Below, piece by piece: positions 44,701 to 56,700 of a DNA stretch of 64,000 bases. The notes beneath the pieces are model-generated. The model had not been told where the DNA came from. It made no database searches and was given only the letters and a program-made list of their open reading frames with translations. This DNA comes from Meandrina meandrites (lineage: Eukaryota; Cnidaria; Anthozoa; Scleractinia; Meandrinidae), in the NCBI GenBank assembly GCA_963693305.1, contig OY855904.1, forward strand, positions 35,283,417 to 35,347,416, written 5' to 3'. Every line of letters begins with the position of its first letter. The stretch's first letter is position 1. Both the position numbers and the translations under genes were made by a program.

Positions 44701-47700
44701 GATCTATTTTGCCAACTTACTGTTAGCCTTTAAAATTGTGTGTTAGAGTAACATAAACAAACTGACAACACAAATGTAATGTACATTTCCATACACCAGA
44801 AGTGCTCTGGAACATACCACATTGTACCAAGAGAAAATTGAACCACAACATACACATGTACAAGCCAGATGTGACGTGTGATCATTACCTTAATTTGCAG
44901 ATGTCTGATAAACAGGCTGCTTTGGCAATCTGAATGTCCAAGTTTAATTCAACTTCCACATCAGTGTCAGCTGCATTAAGTGCTCGTTGAAGATGTGGGA
45001 AGACACGATTTTGCAAATGCCACAACTTGCACATCAATCTCAGGGACACAGGCTTTAGAGGAGGAGATTGTCCGAATGTCTGAATTGTGCGTAACACAGG
45101 GCCTATACAATACTAACAAACAGCAGAAAGTGAGAGGGAAATAATGGGTGCCGAGTAGTTATATTTTAAATGTTCAAACCCAGATCAAAGTAACAAAATA
45201 TATGGTAATCTTCATTGTGATTTGAAAGACATTGTTACTTTTTTCACTTATTGCACAGTAAGTTAAGTTTATTGACCACCTGGCTGGCATTGGGCCCCAG
45301 TTGTTCAAAAGGAGCATAATACAGTGTACTACCAGAATCCCATGAATATTAGTGTTTGAAAAGCAACTACACTATCCATTCCTTCAACAACTGGGCCTTG
45401 TGGGGTTACAAATTCACAAAAGGTTAATTTTTATTAACAGTAGACATAGACTGTACCTTGTGAGTGGCAAGTTGTGGTAGAGTATAAAGAACATGCTGCT
45501 TCAGCTCAGGATGAGCTTCTTTACCAAGTTTGTACAGCAACAAGGGCAGAAAATAAAGGGCCTGAAACACAACAAATGAATGTTAAATAGACTGTGACTT
45601 GACAGGAAAATGCCAAAACAGGATCAATACAAGTAGTCAACAAATTGATCACAAGACAAAGTTTTATGAACAAACCGTCAACGAGGCACAGCCAAGTTAA
45701 ATATTGCATTTGAAAGGTGCCCTCAAAGTACTTCTTGTAGAAGAGAGGCAGCTTATTTTTATGTTCAAGTTTATTTAAACAGGAAGCTTTAAGGTCATCT
45801 AAAGCCATGTGTCTATCTGCATTGTTTTTGGCCAGAATTAATTAAAGAAATTTAATTCTGCCCAGAAAACAGAAAAATATGATGCAGGTGACCTAGTGTG
45901 AAGCTTGATCCAACTTAAGATTAAGATCACTATGGAAACCACTGTCACAGTTCTGAATTCCCTTGTTTTAAGGAGGCTCGCAGCGGTTTCCAGCACTTTC
46001 CAGCTCTTAAACTTTGATGGGTCAGTACAACCAATCTTTATCAGTTGCAGCTACAATAATGATACCAAACAAATCTCCAATCATTGCTGAACAAATTGTG
46101 GTCATTTTCATGATGTCATAGATTACCATAGTAACAGTTCAACCTGTTAAAACACCCTTAATTTTCCTTTTAAGTGCTTATGACTCAAAAACGAGTCCGG
46201 TGACATCCATTTTTTCGACTATTTTGCTTGGTTACCAAGGAAAATGGTAAGAATTGGGATGATCGGGGCACTCTCTGACCCACATTTTTGTATACTCTCA
46301 AGGGACTGTTTTAATTTGTCAAGGGAATACTTTTCGCTGTGGGCGATAAAAATGTCACCGGATAGGAATGCATCAGCACTTCTCGATCCCGAAGTTATTT
46401 TCACGCGTCGCTCGTCATTTAACCTGTCCAGCCTTTTGGAAACTACAGGTAGGTATTTTTCAAAAATCTGTGCTGTTCATCGATTGAGTCGCTTAGTTTC
46501 GCATGCTTAAAAGCTGCTGCGAATCTTCATTGTCAGAGGATATTGGCCAATGCTATTTTCTATTGTTACAAGTCTATTGTTTGTCGTCTTCATTGAAAGA
46601 AGTATTTTTAGCTCATCACGCAATCTTTTGTTTTGAACACAATTCACCGACTTGATCACGACTTAATGCAGCTTCTCAAGACTTCAGACAGGAAAATGGT
46701 AATGTACAATATTGCTTCGAACTTAAATGGAACTTAACTGGAATTTTTAGAAGGATCGCTAAAGCCACTTAGTGAAAAATTGACTGCAAAAAGCCGTCGG
46801 GCTAAAATTAAACTTACGCTTTAGCGTGAATAATGAAGGATCTCACGGCTTCAAAAATATGCAGAATTTTGAAGCTTTGATACATTAGTAGCTACATCTT
46901 GAAATGAGAATTAATCTAAAACAAAACTTCCTTCAAGTTTCTTTCATTTGCCCAGTTAACGTTTGGAATTTTAGGCTTCTGAAGCGTATTGATTTGAAAA
47001 GCACATGGTGACATCTGATATGCAGCATGTGGCCGACTTACCATCGCGTTGTTGTTTATTTAATAATTGTGTTCAGTTTACGACCTTTTACATGCAAAGA
47101 TTCACTACAGTACTTCGGAAAATGCAAACAAGTATTTTTTTGTTATTAGTTATAGTGATGGATAGCATAAAAAGCAATGTGAGTATTTATTTTTGTGGAA
47201 GGAATTCAGTAGTTGTCCGCTATCTGACGGCACCATGATTTGCAAATTATTATCCCCAGTTACCACTTTTCTGTACCAAGATAATACCGCTGGTGGTTAA
47301 ATAAATGTCAGTGACAGTTGTACAGACTGAAAGCCTACCTTTCACCAGAGTGTTTCGAACTAGCATTATATTTTGTAGAAAGAGTTCGTGTTTTTGCGAG
47401 TTGTTAAAATGACGCGCGAAGGTGAAGAAATTTTTTTCACCGTCTTCAAGTTTGGTTTGGGATCAATTTATCAAGGTTGATAATTAACATTTCAAATCAT
47501 GAATTGGTCTTTCAGCGTGTCTAGTTGTAATAAAAGTTTACTTCAGAAAGAAATTATTTGTCTGAATTTAGCACGCATATGGTATATTTTTTTCCACTCG
47601 CACATTTATGTTAAATGCCGTTAAAGAGCCAGGAATGTTTGAGGGGGTGGGTGCGCACTAATAAAAGCCTTCTAGACTGGGAGTCAATGGGTTAATGCAT

Positions 47701-50700
47701 CGCAAATCGCTTTCAATAGTAACATTTCCCCAACGCATACTCTATGCAAAATAGGCGAATCTCGAAGAGATCTTTGATTTATTATTGAATAATGACCAGC
47801 ATGTTAAGACACAACTTTTTGCAAAGTTAAAAAAATTTCTCCGGAGAGGTTTCAGAGCCACCTTAAATTTCCGGAAATTTAAGGTGGCTCTGAAACCGCT
47901 CCGGAGAAATTTTTTAACTTTGCGAAAAGTTGAATCTTAACATGCTTATCATTATTCAATAATAAAAAATAGGGGTCACTGGACTCATTTTTGAGTTATA
48001 AGCACTTAAAGGGAAAATTAAGAGTGTTTTTAACAGGTAAAACTGTTGCTATACTAACCGGTGACGTCATGAAAATGACCACAACTTGTTCAGCAATGAT
48101 TGGGAATTTGTTTGATATCATTATTGTAGCTGCAACTGATAAAGATTTGAAGTACTGGCCCATCAAAGTTTAAGAGCTCGAAATTGCTGGAGACTGTTGT
48201 GAGCCTCCTTAATTTTATGAATTATTAATGAGTTGGAGAAGTCGGCAAAAAAATGGTTTATAACTGACTACACCTAATTCAGTACCTGTGATGGATCAAT
48301 CTTGGCAAGAATTGGAATTACTTTTAAGGCTTCCATGGCAACAGATGCTTCTGACATTACCAACAAAGCAGATAACATTAGTGTCACATGGCCCTGCACT
48401 TGACGTTGTGAAGGAATTGAGCTCTGCAAACTGTTAAGCCAGTGTTTAGCTGCTTCACTGGTTCTAAGAATGTGACAAACAGCTATGTGAGGTTATTATA
48501 AACTTTTTGTCAGGCATTATCAAATACAACAAAATAAAATAATGATTATTGACTGATCAGAAAAAAATTCTAGGAATACAACATAATAATTATTTTTTAC
48601 CTAGTTAATATCATCAATTCTTGAGAGCAGGCAGTCATTTGTCTAATACACTGGCTTAAAACTGATGAATAAACAGCTGTCCCAGCAGTCTGAATAAGAA
48701 TATACAAAGTTAAATGACTGAAAAATATGAGACAACACCAAAATGACATACATGTAAAACTGGGAAGTTTTCTTTCAAACATACTTGTGTTGTGTGAATA
48801 TTTGTCATTTAAGGAGGCTCGCAACGGTTTCTAGCACTTTCCAGCTCTTAAACTTTGATGGGTCAGTACTATAAATCTTTATCAGTTGCTGCTACAATAA
48901 TGCTATCGAACAAATGTCCAATCGTTGCTGAATAAGTTGTGGTCATTTTTATGGCGTCATTGGTTAGTATAGCAACAGTTTTACCCATTTAAGACTCCCT
49001 TAATTTTCCCTTTAAGTGATTATAACTCAAAAACGAGTCTGGTGACCCCCATTGTTTATTACTGAATAATGATTGGCATGTTAAGATGCAACTTTTTGCA
49101 AGCTTAAAAAAAATTCTCTGCAGCGGTTTCAGAGCCACCTTAAATTTTCTGTTACTATTTACAGCCTGTACAGCTACATGTAACATCTATGAAGAAAATG
49201 TTTCTATTAACAGATCACAACTTCAACTGAATTCCCAGCCGGTATTTCTCACACTGTAGCTATCAATACTTACCATGATGCTTTTTTGCTGTTTGACCAG
49301 AGGAAGCACGTGCACCTCCACATGCCTCAAGATTTGAAGAGCTATGCAGCCTACAGACTGACCACTGGGTATCCTAGGGCTAAATGTCTGCTGTCTGGGT
49401 GGAGATGCGATGATCTGAAGTATTGGCAGTATAAGGAAAAGGTGATTGACAAGGAGATGAGGACAGTCTGTTGCGCGATTTGGTGATTGAGACTGCACTA
49501 TTGACAAGCCTAGAAAGAAGAAGAAAACAAAGTATTAACACAAGTTAACAGATGCCTGTAAAAATGATCAATTTATCAGTTAAACTTGCTGGTGGAACAT
49601 TTGCTTGATACTTACAGAGCTGTAAAATATGTAGGTGATAGTCGGCTGGTGCATTTAGCAGAAGCCTGCTTAAGGTTGGAATAACACATAACTGTGAAAA
49701 CACCTAAACAGATGAAAGAGAAATCAGTTTATGGTAAGGTTTAGAAATCATTTATTGCATTGATTAATCATTTTATTTACTTTTCAAAATATGTGTACAT
49801 TAATTCAATTAAAACTAATTTTTACAGGACCTGGGACTCTGGAGTTAATTAGTGACACCTAAAAATAGCATTGTTTGTAAGTAAAGCATAAAGTAGACTT
49901 GCTTTTGTTGTCTCCCTGTTTAAGTTCTATCCACCCACCATGAGATTTTGTGTGTGTTAGAATTCGTGTTGTGTATATTATGTTAGTAATAGAAGTCAAT
50001 GATGCGACCATTGCCTTTGATAGATTGATCCCACTCAAGATGTCAGTGTCAGTCTAGCTATAATAAAAGCTGTTGTTTTATCTAAACCAACAAAATTATC
50101 ACAGTTTGGAAAGCCTATTCAAAAGTGAAATTGATGATGTTTTTGGGTTGATAGCAAAGTGTTTGTAAAATATCTCGCCTCGCTTTGATAGCTTTGTATA
50201 AAGGAAAAACAGCATTGTGCAAAGCAAGATAGTCTGTGACTATGAAATTGCAACTACTGTTATGCATAAGATGTGTCCGTGTCAGTCTAGCTATAATAAA
50301 AGCTGTTGTTTTATCTAAACCAACAAAATTATCACAGTTTGGAAAGCCTATTCAAAAGTGAAATTGATGATGTTTTTGGGTTGATAGCAAAGTGTTTGTA
50401 AAATATCTCGCCTCGCTTTGATAGCTTTGTATAAAGGAAAAACAGCATTGTGCAAAGCAAGATAGTCTGTGACTATGAAATTGCAACTACTGTTATGCAT
50501 AAGATGTGGACACAGTCTTTCCTGTAGGTTAATATTAAAAAAATACATGGCAAAATAAGGTAAATGATTTTTTTTTTCATTCCGTTATTTATTTTCATCC
50601 TCAATCTTTATGGATGAACATGAAGAAGGTATACATGCTTATGTAGTCTACATGTTTGCCTTCTTTTAGAGTACAAAATTCAGACCCAGATTTCAAACAA

Positions 50701-53700
50701 TCTGGCCCTAAGCCTAAGACTATAAGTCACTGCACTGTATGTATACCTGTGGGCAGTGATGATGAAGTGTTTGTAACAAAAGAAAGGATGCTGTCATGTC
50801 AGAGCCCTGGGACAGGCTCTCGCAACACAGAGATAACACATGATTCATCATCAGCTCCAAATGGCTTATACCTGCCACATAAAACAAACATCACTGGCTT
50901 AACCTGAGAGAGCTAAACTGCAGTCTGCATCCTAGAATACAAATGAAATAATTATAGAATATCTAGAGATAATAATTATTATTCTATGGTTCATTTTTTA
51001 AAAAATAACTTTAAGTGCTACTGTGATCAAATGTTCACCCCTTGCAATTTAGGCGTACCATAGAGAATTCTGCAAAAGATTTAAAATGCCATTTGCTGTT
51101 TTAAAATAATTTATCTGTATTAGTTCTGGAGATATTTAAGCTTTAAAAATGTGTAAAATATGCAAATTTGGGGACTGATAACGCCATTTAGCCAACTCAA
51201 TGTTATGTCATGTGTAAAAGTAGAGCTGTCTTGAGCAATTTGCTGCAGAGACCAATGAAACTTAGCAGACTAATTGTTCTACAGGTGGCACACTTATGGT
51301 TACAATAAAATTCAGTTGCCCCAGTAATTTTCAGCTTGGAAAAATGAAACCAGGCCAAGACATCTACCTAACTCATTTATATGTTTGCCAGATCATGCTT
51401 ATGAGGCATCATTGCCAAATATCAAATGGAATACCAAAATTGGCCAGAAAAGCCTTTGGCATGGGGGAGGGGGGAGGGGGTGTTGGAACCCAGTATGTTG
51501 CCATGGTAACAAAACTGTTAAGCTCATATTGTGGAACACACCTAGTATAGTATTACTACAAAGAATTAAACATCTCTGATACAAATTGGTTGAGATAACT
51601 CTTTCTTCATATCTGATCTAAATTTGGTTGAGTAATTTGCATAATACAAAAATTGAACATCTCTGGAAAGAAAAGAGATATTTGAATTTATCGGCATTTT
51701 CTTCTTATACAGACTAATTGTTTTTTTAAAATGTTTTAAAATGGCTTAGATAGGACAGCTGTGAATTTCATTATAGAAGCAGTAAATTAAGTAATTATAA
51801 TAAGCAAGCATACCAGTATTTAAATCATCTTTGTGCTCTAGCAGCCATTGTGCTATAGTATGCACTAGGAAGGTGGTGTGACTCAATGATTTACTATCAA
51901 GCTAAGGGATGAAGAAATAATTGTATAAAGGTTAACTAGTGGTCTATGGTTTTGAAGCAAGATCAATGAGTAGATTCTGGGAGGAAGTAAAATTTCAGAC
52001 TCCCCTACCAGTGGATTGCTACACTGTTGTCGTCGAAAAGCTTGTATGCTGGCAGGACTGACCATACAAGTGCTCTCCGGGTAGGGTGATGCAAGCCATG
52101 ACGTCAAAGGTAGGGCCAGACTGAAGTGTGATTTAACAACCCTATCTCATAAAAACCCTGCTATTACTGAAACAGTAAGTGCTAGACAAGTGCTGCTTCT
52201 GCATCTAACATGATGCTCTTGAGCCAAATTGTTGGTAACTTCTTCTATCCCTTCAATTGCAACAGTGTTTAACTTTTTTATGCATACTGTTGTTTTGTTT
52301 AGGAGTTAAACTCAGGACACATTGCCCAGCTATCTCAAAGTTTCAAGAACATACTGATGTTGTTGAGGACAGAACAGCCTAGGTGGTTGAATTGGAATGT
52401 ACATGTCACAGCAGCAGCACATACATGTAACAGGGTAGGTTGGGCTGGCAGCGTGATGGCCTCATGCGACCATGCATGCCCCTTCTGGTGTGGAGAGAAT
52501 TAAGATAAGAAATTATTAACTTCCCCCACCCCCCACTCCCCGACTGACCATTTACTGACCTGGTAGTAGGGTACTACAGACATCAACAAATCTACAATAT
52601 CCTCAGCCAGCAATTTTCTGTCAGCTTCTGCCTTGTGGTTGTCACCTTTTTCAATCAAATAATAAACCAGTAAAGATGCCATTGTGGGGTCCCCCCCCCT
52701 CTCACAGAAGGGATTTTTCCTAAGACCCCACCCCTCTGAAAATTTCAATTAAACTTCATACATTTCCTGACAATTTTTGGCCTTTTAAACCTCCCTCCCT
52801 CCCCCCAAGTCCAGGAACTTCAAATCCCTTCTGTGGGGAGAGTATGGACATTTTCTGGAACCACACATCACTCCACTGAAGAACTTGCACTGAGATTTTT
52901 TTTTCGAACTTTGCCTATTGACTGGAACTTATAGGAGCTTAAATTTTGAAATAAACATGGCAAAAGCACCTTGTTTATACCAAATAAATCTTATATCACC
53001 ATGATTTTAATTGCCATTGCTTGCTAAATTCATGTTTCCCATGATTGTTTCTTATTCTACACCGAGAATTGGTCCATATTTATTTTGCTCTATTCAAAAC
53101 AACAGAAAAATGAAAGGTCTCTTTGAGGCTACAACTATTTTGCATGATAAAGTACACTGTATGAGCAGCGTTATAAGCAGACATAATGCCAACATTTAAT
53201 TTCATTTCCGTCAAGTCCAGTTATGCATTGGTCAGCAGAAATACAAACAAAAGTCTATGACCCATCGACTGACCATGTGAGTGAATTCGCTCATCTGCTA
53301 AACTCCTACATCTATTTTGCATTCTGCAAAATGATCGTAAAAAGATAGGTCACCGTACTCGTTTTTGAGAAAAGGTCAAGCTGTAAAGAAAAAGCCACCA
53401 TTTCTTAATCAGTGCCCGCCCACTAATCACACATGAAATTATGCGCAGTAAGGATGTGCAATGCAATACTGGGGAATGACCTTAATGCGCATGCAACATT
53501 GTCTTAACAAATTATTCAGCATGATCCTAGCAGTATGCAGGACATATATACAAAGCTAGAAAAAATGGCCCAGCTTGCCATGAGTCTTCCTGTAGCTCAG
53601 TGGTGGTTGTGTGGAAGGAAATGGGTTTCATACCCATTGAGAACTTTGTCCCATGTTCATAACAACGGAAAATTACAGTTTCATGTCCTTTTCTCTCAAA

Positions 53701-56700
53701 TATTCAGCATGATGTTTAAGTTTGAAGTTATAGCTAGTACATGTAAGGTTCTCAAGCAGATTTGTGCATCATTCTGTTCGAGTTTGCAGGGGTTTGAGTT
53801 ATCAAGGGTAATATAGTGAAAAAGTGAACTGAAGGGATAATCGAAAAAGGTTTGAGTGAGCAGGAGGTTCAAGTAATCAGGATTCAACTGTAATCTTTTT
53901 ACAGAGTGTAAATAATAACAGCATACCTGGACATTTCAGTAGACTGCTCGCCATCTGCAGAAGACCTGTAATCAATTGTTCTCTGACAAGTTGATTAACT
54001 GAAACCTTTGGATCCTGAAGCACAAACTTAAAAAAAGGCTCCAACATAGGCAGAATACTTTGAGGTTTGAGAAAGCTGTAAATAAGGACAGTAACATACC
54101 ATAAGTGAATATGAATTATAAATCAAATATTCAGTTCAGAGTTGAGAAACTGGCAAGTAGAGCTGAGGGAATAGGTTAAAGCCAGGAGCTGGGTAAAATA
54201 CCTGTCTGTTGCATGAATTTTACTGCCTACAAAGTATGGGAAATGAGGGGATTGGGTAGGTTTGGAAGACCTTTTCTTGGTTAATACCTGCCTATAGCAA
54301 ATTAAAAGACATTTCCACTAATTTTCCACAATGAGTATTTGTAAATAATTTTTGAGAAACCAAAAAAATTCAGCTTTTATTTTTTTAATGTCTTCACACA
54401 TTCTCCCAAGCAGCCAGCATAGACACTGCAATACATTTTATTTTGCATAACTTTCCATTCCTTTATATTGAGGGATTGAATGATGGTTTCTGATGCAGTA
54501 AATCACACTGTAAATTCTCAACACAGTGATGAGTATTCCTGTGTACATTTGTACCTCTTGACACTGGTACTGTCCACAAGCAGTAAGTTTATGTGTTGAA
54601 TCAGGGCTGTTGCATGTTCAGGACGACTTGTTAGTACTGTTATGAATGGGTGAGGAGGAGACCTGAGGAAAAATATGTATAAGAAGAGAGCTTAGTCACA
54701 TGTACAGTACCGCTCTAAAGAAAGTTACCACCCTCTCGCAAACGAGACACAAGACACTCAACTTACAAGAGAGAAAATTTAAAAAAACTTTCGAACAGTA
54801 ACTGTACAATTATCTACAGCTATATTCTTGGCACTTTTAACTATCACACATCATCCATATCTGTTCCTTTTTCTTAAACAGCCATTCTTAGTATTCTAGT
54901 TCAGCACTATGTGCCTTGTTGGCCATCTACCATCTCATATCCAACACACGCTCATGGACTAATCTTTATATTAATTGTATAACTACAATTTTCACATTTT
55001 TTATCCATTGCTGGACCAATGAATTTTGAGCTCTTCCTCAATTTACCATATACCCAATTCAATAGGAAAAAATACCCAGGTAGTAAGTATTCTTTTACAA
55101 AATTTTAATATTTAGCAGAAAATGAACAATAACCTAGCTATTATAAAGATTGTTATATTATTGACCTCTGACTACAGCTTGGTGGTACGTAAAGAAGGGA
55201 CACTTTCTAAAAAATTTCTGTCTTACCTCAAAGAAAATGGGCATTTGTACTCTGTCCCATTTTTGGTACATTTGTAAACTTGAAAGGTCAGCAAAGAACT
55301 CAAGGCTTTGATTATGCCACTCATGTTCCTGTGTAATTTAAATAAACTACCAACAATAAATAATGCTCTAGCCTACTTCAAATGTTGCTTGTAGGTCTTC
55401 TGATATAGCTACCTAGCCCTATTTTATTTCCTGCATTTTTAATTATTGTTACTGCTGACAGCAACTCACATTATCAGGATGCATGTTACAATGTATGATC
55501 AGTCAGAGTCGGGAGAGAAAGTTTTATCAGCTACCCTCACATGAATTCATGTAAATTACAGCCAGTAGAAATTATCTGGATTTTTCAAACCCTCAATTTC
55601 AGACCCTCTACGAGGGTCTGTCCATTTCATGAGTTCTAGTTCGAGTTAAAATATCGAGTGTGAGTTAAAATATTGAGTTTGAGTTGCTTGCAGTTAGCTC
55701 CACTCTGGTTTGCTTGTGGTTAATTCCACTCTGGTTTGCTTGCAGTTAGTTCCACTCCTATTTGCTTGTGGTTAGCTTTCATTTGTTGACGTTACAGGTC
55801 AAAATTAGCTTTAGGTCATTTTTTTCAACCCAGGTTATTTTTGTTTTAACCTAGTTTATTTTTTTATACTAGGTTAATAAGTAGAAAATTAAATTAAAAT
55901 ACCTTCCCTCCCTTGCTGTCTCTGAACCCCCTCCACTATCTTACTTACCCTTACTTCTCCCGCCTAAGCAGTGTCATCTTTTTTTTTTATTTTACCTTTT
56001 TACTTAGTACCTGCACTTCTAGGATTTGAACTCTCAACCTCCAGATCTGCTGTCCAACCCCTTATCCACTTTCCCACATAGGAAATGATCAGTGAACCAC
56101 TATGTTTTGAAAATATATGACTCCAATCCAAACCCTAACCCTGATAATAACCCTAAATTTTATCTAGGTTGAAAAATATAACCTGGGTTAAAAAAAACTT
56201 AACCTGGATTTAAATCTCACCTGTAACATTGATAAGGGCGACACTATGCATGACCAACTGGGAAAATGTTACCCCATAACTCAAACTCGAAATTTTTTAA
56301 CTCAAACTCAAAATTTCTATCTTAAACTCGAAAATTCCTAACTCGAACTCATAAATTCGATACACTCCCTCCATGATAACTACTGTAGAAACAAAACTTG
56401 TCTGCCTTCACTCAGTGGAACACTGCAATGTTACCCAGGATTTCTCAAACCAGTTTTCATTTCCCTTGGAGGTTTTCCACTACAATTTTAAAAATTGAAT
56501 ACCGGTAGTTATTTGTAGCTTAACTTTGGCTACCTTTTGTGTGCAACCACCATCTGCAAACTTCCACCTTGTGTATAGTGGACAAGCAAAGCTAATGATC
56601 CTTACAGGATGTTTGACCCACCTTGATGAAGGGACAGCATTCAGTAAACCACTGAGAATATAATCAAATTCAGCGTGATCATCAAAAACAAGTTGTACCA

